Part shown: positions 13,457 through 22,019 of the stretch, piece after piece
Layout: each line of letters begins with the position of its first letter
How positions within the stretch are numbered: the stretch's first letter is position 1
Source: Taibaiella sp047605615
Lineage (GTDB): Bacteria; Bacteroidota; Bacteroidia; Chitinophagales; Chitinophagaceae
Assembly: GCA_047605615.1 (NCBI GenBank)
Contig: JASGFI010000036.1
Span: 1-22,019 of the forward strand
Reading direction: 5' to 3'
DNA: 22,019 nt
The notes under the pieces: model-generated
Told to the model about the DNA's origin: nothing
The model's input: only the letters and a program-made list of their open reading frames with translations
Database searches by the model: none
Made by a program: the position numbers and the translations under genes

Positions 13457-15973
13457 TCAGGCGAGGGTCGCTTCTTTTTTCCTGAAATAAGAAAAATATA
13501 CCGCTGCGGCTATCAACAAAGTCAATAAGATACTGCCTATCAATGCCAATGTTTTTCCTTTTTCAAAAGCGGCGCTGCCGAACTGGAATTCGATGGTGTG
13601 CTTGCCCGCCGGTAACTTCAAGGCCCGCAACACGTAGTTGGCATTCAAAATGGTTGCTTTTTTGCCGTCAATAGTGGCCGTCCAACCTATGGGATAATAT
13701 ATGTCGGAAAATACCGCCAAACCCTCCACGCTGTTGCTGGACTCGAACTTCAACCTGCGGGGGCTGTAGCCGCCGGCTGCCAGCCGCACGTAAGCACCCG
13801 AATCTTTGCCAATGGCAGCCGAGCCAAAATCGGCCTTATACTTGTCGCGCATTACGGCGGTAGTGGCGGGGTTAAATTTTCCGGCCGTGCTATCCATCGG
13901 GTTGTTGATGGTCGGTGCGTTCAGTGCCAGCATTTCCTCGTCGGCCGTTTTTACCCATTGCACTTGGTTTACGAACCAGGCATTGCCCAGTGCGCCCGGG
14001 TTGGGTTGCGCGGCGGCACCTTGTCCGTTTTGGGTAGGGAATATAAAATATTTGGTGTTCAGCATATTGATGACCGCACTGTTCATCTTGCCCAATTGCA
14101 TCTCTATCAAATCCTGGTAATTTTGCATCTTGGCGCCTTGGTAGCCGCCCAATGCCTTGTGGAAATAGCTGGGCTTGCTGTCGTTGAAAGGGTCGGTGGT
14201 AAGGTCGAATACGCGGTAGTAGGGGTCTTTGTCCTGCATTATCTGCGCATCGGCAGGCCGTGGCGAAAAATTTTCCGCAAAATATTCTTCCGAGTCCATG
14301 AAGTCGTTTTGGTTCAGCCACCTGTGGGCTACGGGCAAAATATCTACCATGGTCAATGCGCCAAAGGCAGCCATGGAAACGGTTTTGTTTATCTTGTCTT
14401 TTGAATAGGCAAACAACGCACCGCCGGCCAGCAATACAAATAGGAGGCTGCGCAAGGCATCGTGTGTGGCGGCGGCTTGGCGGTCTTCGCGCAGGGCTTT
14501 TACCAAAGTGGGGCCGGCTTGGCCGTAACCTTGTTCCATGCGGGCATCGTTGTCGCCCTTATAGTCGAATATGGCAAACGAGGCTACCAACAATACCGCG
14601 CACAAGCCGCCCGTGATGATGACGGAGAGCTTCGATTTCTTGAAGAGTTCTTCCTTGGTTATTTTATCTTCAAAAATGTCTTTCAATGCCCATATAGCCA
14701 GCAGCGGAAACACTGCGGAAGCTATGGCCGGGGCCATGTTGGGCGACCGGAACTTGCTGAAACCCGGGAAATGGTCGAACAAGAAATAGTTGAGCGATGG
14801 CAGGTTTTTGCCCATGGACACGAGCAAGATGAAAACGGAGGCGCCAAACAGCCACCATTTGTATTTGCTTTTTATGGTTGTCAGTGCCAGCACCGAGAGG
14901 AAGCATATAACCGCGCCAAAATAAATGGAGCCGCTAATCATCGGTTGCGGTCCCCAATACAGCGGCGCCCGTGCGGTCATGCGCTCTATGTCCGTGGGGG
15001 ATGCGCCAAGGGTGCTTAAAGCCTCGCCAAAATGCGAATCTTCGCCAATGTTCTCTTTTGTGGAACCGCCGTATAAATCGGGCACCAAAATGGTCAACAC
15101 CTCGCCCACGCCATTGCTCCACGCAAAGGCATAGTCGCGGTCCAGGCCATTCGATTTTTCTTTTTTGTTGATGGTCAATTCGCTGCTGCCGCCGCGGGTG
15201 GAGTAGGGTACGTATTCTTGTGTTTGCATTAGCCTGGAAGCATTGCAAAGGCAGGCGAAAACTACCGCCGCCAAAAGTGCTGCCGAACCAATGAAAAATA
15301 CCTTTATTTCTTTTTTGCGCAAGGCATTTACCAAAGCCCCAATGGCCATGGCCGCATACAGGAATATGCTGTAAAATATTATTTGCAGGTGGCCCGCATC
15401 GAGCGAGAAAGCGGTAAACAAACCCGCAAGGGCCGCGCCTTGCCAATATTTGCCCCGATAGGCCAATATGATGCCCGCCATGATAGCCGGAATGTAGGCA
15501 ACGTCCAACATCTTGGTTGCGTGGCCCGCCGTAACTATGGTGGGGTTGTAGGTGCTGAAGGCAAACGCCACCGCGCCTATCAGGCCTATCCATTTATTTG
15601 CCCTCAGCGCATTGGCCAATATGTAAAAGCACACCATGGCTACCAGAAAGAAAATGGCAGGGTTGTACGGCTCGCCGTGTTTGTAAAAGGTCAGGGTGTT
15701 AATCAACGTATGGTACCAGTTGTTTACCGGGTAGGCATCTACCTGCACCTGGGGCATGCCGCCAAACATATTGTTGGCCCATAAAGCGTTTTCGCCGGTG
15801 GCGGCATGGTAGTCGCGGCTTTCCTTCGATCCCCAAATCCAGGTTTTCGCATCGTGCTGGTCCAGGGTCTTGCCCTGGAATGCCGGATACGCGAACCCGC
15901 AACTGATTACGATGAAGATGCCGATGATTAAAAGGTGGGGCAAAAGTTGCTTGTACCGTTCCTGAGCTTGCAT
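13457..15973 (-). CDS. YfhO-family polytopic membrane protein
   Basis: The 838-residue protein matches the YfhO family in length and layout. A first transmembrane helix (about 12-30) is followed by an extracytoplasmic segment with GKTLDQHDAKTW and LWANNMFGGMP, which are typical of the family. A run of about ten further hydrophobic helices reaches about residue 550. A large soluble C-terminal domain follows (about 560-805; phrases include DPYYRVFDL, NMLNTKYFI and YYPIGWTATIDGK). A last helix and a basic tail YFRKKEATLA end the chain. YfhO proteins are GT-C-like membrane proteins thought to act in cell-envelope glycan modification; in Firmicutes they glycosylate lipoteichoic acid. The substrate in Bacteroidota is unknown. 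The class D beta-lactamase-like gene follows 42 bases later, probably in the same transcript. Confidence 0.9.
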   Translation of the reverse strand: MQAQERYKQLLPHLLIIGIFIVISCGFAYPAFQGKTLDQHDAKTWIWGSKESRDYHAATGENALWANNMFGGMPQVQVDAYPVNNWYHTLINTLTFYKHGEPYNPAIFFLVAMVCFYILANALRANKWIGLIGAVAFAFSTYNPTIVTAGHATKMLDVAYIPAIMAGIILAYRGKYWQGAALAGLFTAFSLDAGHLQIIFYSIFLYAAMAIGALVNALRKKEIKVFFIGSAALLAAVVFACLCNASRLMQTQEYVPYSTRGGSSELTINKKEKSNGLDRDYAFAWSNGVGEVLTILVPDLYGGSTKENIGEDSHFGEALSTLGASPTDIERMTARAPLYWGPQPMISGSIYFGAVICFLSVLALTTIKSKYKWWLFGASVFILLVSMGKNLPSLNYFLFDHFPGFSKFRSPNMAPAIASAVFPLLAIWALKDIFEDKITKEELFKKSKLSVIITGGLCAVLLVASFAIFDYKGDNDARMEQGYGQAGPTLVKALREDRQAAATHDALRSLLFVLLAGGALFAYSKDKINKTVSMAAFGALTMVDILPVAHRWLNQNDFMDSEEYFAENFSPRPADAQIMQDKDPYYRVFDLTTDPFNDSKPSYFHKALGGYQGAKMQNYQDLIEMQLGKMNSAVINMLNTKYFIFPTQNGQGAAAQPNPGALGNAWFVNQVQWVKTADEEMLALNAPTINNPMDSTAGKFNPATTAVMRDKYKADFGSAAIGKDSGAYVRLAAGGYSPRRLKFESSNSVEGLAVFSDIYYPIGWTATIDGKKATILNANYVLRALKLPAGKHTIEFQFGSAAFEKGKTLALIGSILLTLLIAAAVYFSYFRKKEATLA

Positions 15974-16005
15974 GTAGCGAATGTTTTGTTTATCTTTAGT
16001 GCCGA

Positions 16006-16013
16006 CAAAAATA
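16006..16013 (-). promoter_or_regulatory. Candidate promoter -7 element for the YfhO gene
   Basis: On the minus strand this reads TATTTTTG, an exact TAnnTTTG, and ends 32 bases before the ATG at 15973. The expected -33 position reads TTTT instead of TTTG. Confidence 0.55.
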
Positions 16014-16081
16014 GGCTATTTGCAATGGAAATAAAATGCTGCGCGCATTATTGTTTGCCTTTGGCCAAAATATAAAAAAAC

Positions 16082-16393
16082 ATGAACAGGATAGAGCAGC
16101 TAAATACTTTCTTGGCCGAAAGCCCCAACGACCATTTCTTGATACATGCCTTGGCATTGGAGTACGTAAAGATAGGCGACGATGAAAATGCCGAGAATTA
16201 CTTCAGGAAAAATTTGGCTTTGGACAAAAATTACGTGCCCACCTATTTGCATTTGGGCAAATTATTGGAAAGAAAGGGCCGACAAGATGCCGCCGTGGCC
16301 ATATACAAAAGTGGCATGGATGCAGCAAAAGCGGTAAACGACAGCCATTCGTTCGGTGAGTTGAGGAGCGTGTACGAAGACCATGTTTTTTAA
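16082..16393 (+). CDS. Small tetratricopeptide-repeat protein
   Basis: The 103-residue soluble protein has no signal peptide. It is built of helical TPR units: about 18-51 (ALALEYVKIGDDENAENYF, then a unit end at LALDK) and 52-85 (YVPTYLHLGKLLERKGR, then AVAIYKSGMDAA), with a short capping helix after. Small TPR proteins of about 100 residues are common in Bacteroidota and act as protein-binding scaffolds; no partner is evident here. It diverges from the YfhO gene. The leader is A-rich (aaaatataaaaaaacatg) with no Shine-Dalgarno, and no clean promoter was found. Confidence 0.8.
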   Translation: MNRIEQLNTFLAESPNDHFLIHALALEYVKIGDDENAENYFRKNLALDKNYVPTYLHLGKLLERKGRQDAAVAIYKSGMDAAKAVNDSHSFGELRSVYEDHVF

Positions 16394-16634
16394 ATAAACT
16401 TGGGTAGCTAGCCTCGGTGTTGCCGTCACGTTTTTTTGTTAAATATCGGAAAATGCCTAACGTTTTTATTCCGTTGAACCGTCTGTTGCCAGGCGTGGGG
16501 AGTGGAGGTATTGTTGGCTTTGTAGGTCGTGTTTTTGTTTCGAGCAACGGTCGAAAACACATTTTTGGGAACAAAAAAGTAAAAAGTTATTTTGTAAAAA
16601 ATAGATTATTTTAGGAATATTGCCTGGTTTTAAA

Positions 16635-16642
16635 TATATTTG
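16635..16642 (+). promoter_or_regulatory. Candidate promoter -7 element for the large adhesin-like gene
   Basis: TATATTTG is an exact TAnnTTTG and ends 30 bases before the ATG at 16673. It covers the in-frame TTG at 16640, so that codon cannot be the start if this promoter is used. The -33 region is only weakly matching. Confidence 0.55.
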
Positions 16643-16672
16643 CACTCGAAGTGGTTTGAAAATATAACTTGT

Positions 16673-19600
16673 ATGATGAAAGTAAAATTTACATTTTTCT
16701 TGGTGGCTTGTTTGTTTTTGGCAGGGCTTGGTGGTACGCCGAGTTTGCGTGCGCAGACAACGCTAACGATAGGCACCGGCACCGCCACCAATTATTGGTG
16801 TCCCATATACTCATTTTACGGTTACAACTACTCCCAGCAGATTTATACTGCCGCGGAGATATTGGCCGCGAACGGCGGTACCGCCCCCTCGGGACAAATT
16901 TCGACGCTGCGGTTCCATTTGAACTCCAGTACGTCAAGTGGCGCCTCCTTCACCAACAGCAAGAGCTGGACGGTGTACATGGGCAACACCACCACGTCGG
17001 CGTTCACGTCCACCACGTCTTGGGTTGCCTCCACGGCCTTGACCCAGGTATTTAGCGGCACCGTTACGTTCCCTTCGCCGGGCAACTGGATGGAAATTGC
17101 CTTGACCACCCCGTTTACCTGGGACGGTACCAGCAACTTGGTTGTGGCGGTTGACGAAAACACCTCGGGTTACGACTCCTATACGGCCTATTGGACATCT
17201 ACGTCCACCAGTTCCAATTATAGGGCCATTTACTATTACAACGACAATACCAACCCCGCCCCGGCTTCGCCCCCCACTGCCAGTGGCCGCACCTACAATA
17301 GGCCAAATGCGCAATTCGTGTGGGCCGTTGATTGCAGTGTAGCCACGGGCCTGCCCACTACCGGCACGGTGAGCACGAGCGTGACCAGCCTATGCGTTTC
17401 GGGCAGTACGGTGTTGACCTTCACGCCCGGCACCACCATGCCCGCGGTTTCGGGCATCACCTACCAATGGCAGTCGGCACCTACCGCCACCGGTACCTGG
17501 ACTACCCTGGCCACCACCACCACGGCTACCTACACGGCCACCATATCGTCCACCACCTATTTCAGGTGCGTGGTTTTGTGCAACAGCACCTCCACGGTGC
17601 TTACGTCGTCGGTTTCGTCGGCGGTAACGGTTACCAGCCCGGGAACGGTTACTGTTACGGGCGGTTCCCGCTGCGGGCCGGGTACGGTGACCCTTTCGGC
17701 CACGCCCTCGGTTTCGGGAAGTACCGTGGCTTGGTATGCTGCCGCAACAGGGGGCACTGCCCTTGGCACGGGTACCTCTTATACCACGCCTTACATACCT
17801 GCGACCACAACCTATTATGCCGCGGCACAGCAATCACTGGGTACTATCACCACGGCAGTGGGCACCGGTACGCTTACCAACAGCACCACCTCATACCCTA
17901 CACCGTTTGGCAATTTTTGGGGTTCTTCCCACGACCAGTATTTGATAACGGCCAGCGAGATGACAGCATTGGGTTTTTCGGCCGGCAATATTACTTCCCT
18001 GTCTTTCAGCTTGGCATCGGGGTATAGCTATGCCGCCTTGCAGAACTTCCAGATACAAATGGGCAATACTTCCAGTACTGCCTTGACCACCACGTTCATC
18101 TCCACCGGATTGACCACGGTAGTAGCCAGTGCCACCTATACGCCGCCCACGGCCGCAGGTTTGGCCACTTTTACTTTTGCCACGCCGTTTGTGTGGGACG
18201 GGGCTTCGAATATAGTAGTGGATGTTAGTTTTTTAAATTGCTCTACCTGCAATGCTACTTCCTCCTGCGCCACCAGCTACACCTATAATGGCGTGGTAAA
18301 CCAAACCGCTACCAGTTTCGTATCTGCACATTCGGTCTATTATGACGGCAACTGCACCATAAACACTTCATCGCCTTCGGGTTCTTATGTGGAGGCAACA
18401 TTTAGCCAACGTCCGAACATGACATTGACCGGCGAGGCAGTATGTTCAAGCACCAGGGTGGCCGTTACCGCTACCATAACCGCGGGGCCTACACTGACCA
18501 TTGCCAACCCCGCCACCCTCTGTTCCGGCGAGATAGGGACAATTGCCACCGCCACGTCTTCGTCAACGAATTATACCAATTATTCGTGGGCGGCCAATAC
18601 AACGGATTTGTACACGGATGCTGCCGCTACCACGCCATATACCGGCAGCAGCGCGGCTACCGTTTACTTCAAGTCCTCGGATGCCGGGCAGCATACTTAT
18701 TACCTTTTCGCATCGGGGGCCACCACCGCCGCCTGTACACATGCCGATACGATAAGCCTTTGGGTACAGCCCGATTCCGTTACCATAACGGGTGCGCCCG
18801 ACACTATATGCGTAAGCGGCACCTCTACCCTGAGCTTGGTGCCCAGTTCGGGTTATGCCTCCGGTACCATACAATGGCAGGAATCCGCTACGGGCGCGGC
18901 AGGCACCTACGCCAATATTTCCGGTGCCACTGCTGCCACCTACACCACGCCCACGCTCACCACTGAACACTACTATCGGGCACTGATAAAGTCCACCTTG
19001 GACACCTGCGAAATGCCGGTGAAGCACATCGTGGTGGCCAACCCCGTATTGTACGGGGCTTCCGACAGCTTCAATTGCGGGCCGGGCACGGTGACGCTGA
19101 ATGCCTCGGTGGGCGGCAGCAGTTCGGCCAAGTGGTACGACGTGTCAACGGGTGGCAGTTCCGTAGGTTCCGGCACTACTTTCGTGACCCCGTACCTCAC
19201 GCAGACCGATACCTTTTATGTGGCTGCCGAGGGCGGCAGCACCGGCGGCGCCACTGCCGTTACCCAAGTAGGTACGGGTACAACCTCCTCTGGGGGTAGC
19301 AGTTATTTGCCCGGCCCGTTTAGTGTTTATTTCATGAGGTATTCCCAACAATATTTATACACCGCCGCGGAGATTATAGCGGCTGGTGGCAGTGCCGGCA
19401 ACTTGAAATCCATTGCGTTCAATTGTACGTCTTTGCCCGCTTACGCCATCCCGAATTATACGATACTCATAAAATTCGTATCGTCCACCACCACCACGCT
19501 TACCTGGCAAACCGGCCTTACGCAGGTATATACCACTTCGTCCTTTTTGCCGACCGCAACGGGCTGGCAGACCTTTACCTTTGCCAGCAGCCTGGCATGG

Positions 19601-20779
19601 AACGGTACGGACAACATAGTGGTGGAAGTGTGCAGGAGCCAGGTGCAGCCCACGTATTCCTCCTCCGGCAACCACCAGTACACCTCCAAGACGGGGCGTT
19701 TCTTGTATTACGCCACCGATGCCTCCGGCAGCAGCTGCGGCGTGTCGGGCAGCAGCACCAGCAACTACTTGCCCAATGCCCGGTTCGGCATAGAAACGCC
19801 CTGCGCCACGGCAAGGAGCAGGGCCATAGCCTATATTTATCCCAAACCAACCGTTGACCTGGGGGCGGACATAAACAAGTGCATAGACTCGGGACAAGCC
19901 GAAGTGCTGGACGCCGGCCTGCAGCCTTATTCGCCGCAGTTCTTGTGGGACAACAACGCCACGAGCCAGGTGAGGGGCGTAACCCAGTCGGGTACTTATT
20001 ACGTAACGGTTACCAACCAGTACGGTTGCGCCAACAGCGACACGGCGGTGGTGACGCTAAGGCCGAACCCGGTGGTGAAACTGGGGAACGACACTTCCGT
20101 GTGCGAGGGCGCAGTATTGCCGCTGAACGCCGGGAACCAGGGAGTGCAGTATTTTTGGAGTACCGGGCAGACGGGCCAAACCATAAACGTTGCCAACCCC
20201 GGCACTTACAGCGTGTTGGTGACCAACAGCGTGGGCTGTACCAAGTCCGATACGATAGTGGTAAGCATGAATGGCCAATTGCCCGCCGCACAAGGAATAC
20301 AGGTAACCAACAACGGCCAGAACACCTTTAACTTCTCCTTGATAAACCCGCAAAATATAATTGGCGTATATTGGGATTTTGGCGACGACTCCACCGGGTT
20401 CGGCTATCCCACGGCTACCCACACCTATGCCGCACCCGGACATTACGTTGTTACGGTTAAACTGAGCAGCACCTGCGGTTTTGTACACGATACCGCCGCC
20501 GCCCACATCCTTGGGGTCAACGATGTGGACGTGGGGGCAGACGAGCTGGCGGTTTACCCCAACCCCACTACCGGCAAAGCCACCATTTTGAACAAAAGCG
20601 GATTAAAGTTGCAGAAGATATCGGTATTCAATATCTTTGGCCAGGTAATCTATGAAGCACCGGCAGACGGCCCGGATAAACATACGCTGGAACTCGAAGG
20701 CTTTGCATCGGGCGTTTATACCATCCGGATTTTGACCGATAAGGGAATAGTGAGCCGGAAGTTGGATGTTGTGCGGTAG
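16673..20779 (+). CDS. Large multidomain secreted protein (Ig-like, PKD, repeated beta-sandwich modules) with T9SS type A sorting domain
   Basis: The 1368-residue protein begins MMKVKFTFFLVACLFLAG with signal cleavage near A27/Q28. Three copies of a ~150-200 residue module lie at about 29-223, 390-596 and 857-1053. Each starts with GTGT, has TA(A/S)E(I/M) early and W-(D/N)-G-x-x-N-(L/I)-VV late. Between them are Ig-like segments (about 225-322, 602-793) and Ig_7-like segments with the 'W(Y)...TGG..-G-G-T' pattern (323-389, 794-856). Two bacterial Ig-like repeats follow (LGADINKC..., LGNDTSVCEG...; 1056-1200). A PKD domain contains YWDFGDDSTGFGYPTATHTY (about 1211-1283). The T9SS tail begins LAVYPNPTTGK (about 1290). 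No catalytic site is visible, so surface adhesion or matrix binding is the likely role. I chose the start at 16673 because a promoter element covers the TTG upstream. Confidence 0.85.
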   Translation: MMKVKFTFFLVACLFLAGLGGTPSLRAQTTLTIGTGTATNYWCPIYSFYGYNYSQQIYTAAEILAANGGTAPSGQISTLRFHLNSSTSSGASFTNSKSWTVYMGNTTTSAFTSTTSWVASTALTQVFSGTVTFPSPGNWMEIALTTPFTWDGTSNLVVAVDENTSGYDSYTAYWTSTSTSSNYRAIYYYNDNTNPAPASPPTASGRTYNRPNAQFVWAVDCSVATGLPTTGTVSTSVTSLCVSGSTVLTFTPGTTMPAVSGITYQWQSAPTATGTWTTLATTTTATYTATISSTTYFRCVVLCNSTSTVLTSSVSSAVTVTSPGTVTVTGGSRCGPGTVTLSATPSVSGSTVAWYAAATGGTALGTGTSYTTPYIPATTTYYAAAQQSLGTITTAVGTGTLTNSTTSYPTPFGNFWGSSHDQYLITASEMTALGFSAGNITSLSFSLASGYSYAALQNFQIQMGNTSSTALTTTFISTGLTTVVASATYTPPTAAGLATFTFATPFVWDGASNIVVDVSFLNCSTCNATSSCATSYTYNGVVNQTATSFVSAHSVYYDGNCTINTSSPSGSYVEATFSQRPNMTLTGEAVCSSTRVAVTATITAGPTLTIANPATLCSGEIGTIATATSSSTNYTNYSWAANTTDLYTDAAATTPYTGSSAATVYFKSSDAGQHTYYLFASGATTAACTHADTISLWVQPDSVTITGAPDTICVSGTSTLSLVPSSGYASGTIQWQESATGAAGTYANISGATAATYTTPTLTTEHYYRALIKSTLDTCEMPVKHIVVANPVLYGASDSFNCGPGTVTLNASVGGSSSAKWYDVSTGGSSVGSGTTFVTPYLTQTDTFYVAAEGGSTGGATAVTQVGTGTTSSGGSSYLPGPFSVYFMRYSQQYLYTAAEIIAAGGSAGNLKSIAFNCTSLPAYAIPNYTILIKFVSSTTTTLTWQTGLTQVYTTSSFLPTATGWQTFTFASSLAWNGTDNIVVEVCRSQVQPTYSSSGNHQYTSKTGRFLYYATDASGSSCGVSGSSTSNYLPNARFGIETPCATARSRAIAYIYPKPTVDLGADINKCIDSGQAEVLDAGLQPYSPQFLWDNNATSQVRGVTQSGTYYVTVTNQYGCANSDTAVVTLRPNPVVKLGNDTSVCEGAVLPLNAGNQGVQYFWSTGQTGQTINVANPGTYSVLVTNSVGCTKSDTIVVSMNGQLPAAQGIQVTNNGQNTFNFSLINPQNIIGVYWDFGDDSTGFGYPTATHTYAAPGHYVVTVKLSSTCGFVHDTAAAHILGVNDVDVGADELAVYPNPTTGKATILNKSGLKLQKISVFNIFGQVIYEAPADGPDKHTLELEGFASGVYTIRILTDKGIVSRKLDVVR

Positions 20780-20866
20780 GTATAAGCTAAATATAGCAAT
20801 GTCACATAATCCGTTAAGTTGCCCTGCCATGTTTTTTGTAAAAAATTATATAAAAAAATTTATACG

Positions 20867-22019
20867 ATGAAAAAAAATTGCTTTCTTGTTTTCTGCTTTT
20901 TTGTTTTAAGCCAAGGTTTGTTTGCCCAAACTTCTACCATAAACACTACATCTACCTTTTCGGTCAACAACGGTTATGGTATCGTTACGTTTAATCTTCA
21001 GAATACCAATGCCTACCCAATCGTAGTTACCGAAATTAAGGGAGAGGGCTATATCGCTGGTGGGTCGGCTGCTTCCGTTTGGTACAATACCACCCCTGTA
21101 AGCGGAGCTCCCGGCATAATTTCTGCTGCCAATGGTTGGACACAGGTCGCAAGTTCCACTTTTGGATTTACGAGTTCGTATACGCTTGAAACTATGTTTT
21201 CGGGCACCAGCCTTAGCACCTTTGTTGTACCGGCCGGCACTACCTACGGCGTGGCCATATATTCAGTTTATCAAGGCTATTATACCATGAGTGCGGGAAC
21301 CGTCACCTTCTCGGCCGGTGGGGTCAACCTATTAACCGGTACCAATATTAGCTATGGCGGCGGCACGCCGGGTACTACCGCACCCAGCAACACGCCAAGA
21401 GGCTGGGTTGGGGAGATTTCCTTCGAACCGCAGGTGACCATTACGGACAATGCCGGTATCACTTCTTCCGCGTCACCGCTCGACACGCCTTTTTGTTCCA
21501 ATATATTTAAAGAAATTTCCGTTGTATATAAGAATTTGGGTGCCAATTCCATAACTACGGATAGTATAGGGTGGTCGGTAGATGGGGTTTTACAGCCAAA
21601 GGTAGCCATGACCACCACGCTCAGTAGCTATTTTGACAGTACAACCGTTGTGCTTGGGGAAGTATTATTTCCATTGAGTCCGTCGCAAGCCGTAGAAATT
21701 AAGGCATGGCCCACCTTGCCAAACGGGGTGACGGATAATGACCCTTCGGACGACACCTTGGCTTTTAGCATGGCCGCCGGCAAGCAAGGAATCAGTATAC
21801 AAATTAGCCCCCAAGATACCTTTATGTGTTCCGGCACTACGTTGGTACTCGATGCGGACACGCACTCGTCCAGCCCCATTTATATTTGGGACAATGGCGT
21901 AATCACGCAAACGCGGACTATTTACGGCGGGGGCACGTATTGGGTGAAAGTGCAAACTTCGGATGGCTGCGTCGATTACGACACCGTTACCATAGAAGAA
22001 TATGCGAACTTGGGCATCA
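20867..22019 (+). CDS. Secreted Ig-like repeat protein, 3' end outside the window
   Basis: An open frame runs from the ATG at 20867 to the window edge with no stop (384 complete codons). The signal peptide MKKNCFLVFCFFVLSQGLFA is followed by QTSTIN. A beta-rich region of about 190 residues follows (GYGIVTFNLQNTNAYPIVVTE, an SGTSLSTFVVPAGTTYGVAI-type segment). A segment with SIGWSVDGVLQPK and NDPSDDT then resembles a CARDB-like domain. Last comes an Ig-like unit, FMCSGTTLVLDADTHSSS ending with IWDNGV and GGGTYWVKVQTSDGC, which closely parallels FLWDNNAT...SGTYYVTVTNQYGC in the preceding protein. The missing C-terminus probably carries a T9SS tail. It starts 87 bases after the upstream stop; I see no strong terminator or promoter in that gap, so co-transcription is possible. 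Confidence 0.75.
   Translation, partial: MKKNCFLVFCFFVLSQGLFAQTSTINTTSTFSVNNGYGIVTFNLQNTNAYPIVVTEIKGEGYIAGGSAASVWYNTTPVSGAPGIISAANGWTQVASSTFGFTSSYTLETMFSGTSLSTFVVPAGTTYGVAIYSVYQGYYTMSAGTVTFSAGGVNLLTGTNISYGGGTPGTTAPSNTPRGWVGEISFEPQVTITDNAGITSSASPLDTPFCSNIFKEISVVYKNLGANSITTDSIGWSVDGVLQPKVAMTTTLSSYFDSTTVVLGEVLFPLSPSQAVEIKAWPTLPNGVTDNDPSDDTLAFSMAAGKQGISIQISPQDTFMCSGTTLVLDADTHSSSPIYIWDNGVITQTRTIYGGGTYWVKVQTSDGCVDYDTVTIEEYANLGI

Noticed and set aside
16417..16614. A 65-codon basic open frame between the TPR gene and the adhesin-like gene
   Set aside because: It has a non-ATG first codon, no family resemblance and low-complexity A/T-rich DNA at its end, so I treat the region as spacer.
16640..16672. 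TTG at 16640 as the start of the large adhesin-like gene
   Set aside because: The TTG overlaps the TATATTTG promoter element. Starting at ATG 16673 gives a clean signal peptide, while the upstream extension adds polar residues before it.
17332..18027. A 231-codon frame in another plus-strand frame inside the large adhesin-like gene
   Set aside because: It lies entirely within a gene with signal peptide, domains and sorting tail, and its His/Gly/Tyr-rich sequence resembles nothing known.

Overview
The window comes from a member of the Bacteroidota, probably close to Chitinophagaceae. The evidence is consistent across it: secreted proteins end in type IX secretion (T9SS) C-terminal sorting domains with the 'YPNP' start. 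Promoters follow the Bacteroidota TTTG / TAnnTTTG pattern, and Shine-Dalgarno sequences are weak or absent. The isoleucyl-tRNA synthetase is the type 2 form with an altered HIGH motif, and the DksA-like protein carries the Bacteroidota-style 'RAVPHATLSIEAK' ending. No rRNA, tRNA, CRISPR array or complete insertion sequence was seen.

Layout. Positions 44-1222 encode a secreted Asp-box (BNR/YCF48-like) protein with a T9SS tail, closed by a clear terminator. Positions 1542-4174 hold a two-gene unit joined by an ATGA overlap: a small T9SS-tailed protein and a 710-aa Cthe_2159-like carbohydrate-binding beta-helix protein. A probable terminator follows. Positions 4517-9186 are a housekeeping pair, ileS and a DksA-family regulator with a 250-residue histone-H1-like Lys/Ala/Pro tail. 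A strong terminator follows. Positions 9187-9954 have no intact gene. They contain a GC-rich hairpin, a possible coding remnant and a 151-bp element with 24-bp terminal inverted repeats and an 8-bp direct repeat, which looks like a MITE.

Positions 9955-11412 carry a two-gene unit: a small protein with an HTH-like C-terminus and a BtrH-like acyltransferase/peptidase-fold protein. miaA follows on its own promoter (11569-12483). On the minus strand, a YfhO-family membrane protein (15973-13457) is followed by a class D beta-lactamase-like lipoprotein (13414-12569). Back on the plus strand come a small TPR protein and a 1368-aa multidomain T9SS adhesin-like protein. The last gene is another secreted Ig-like protein whose 3' end lies beyond the window.

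How the genes fit together. Four or five genes make secreted, probably surface-displayed proteins (Asp-box, carbohydrate-binding, Ig/PKD adhesin-like). They are interspersed with translation genes (ileS, miaA) and a transcription modulator. The most unusual candidates are the MITE-like element, the HTH/BtrH-like pair, the DksA/H1 fusion with its tandem DNA repeat, the GxHH signature in IleRS, and the CTD-plus-beta-helix overlapping pair.
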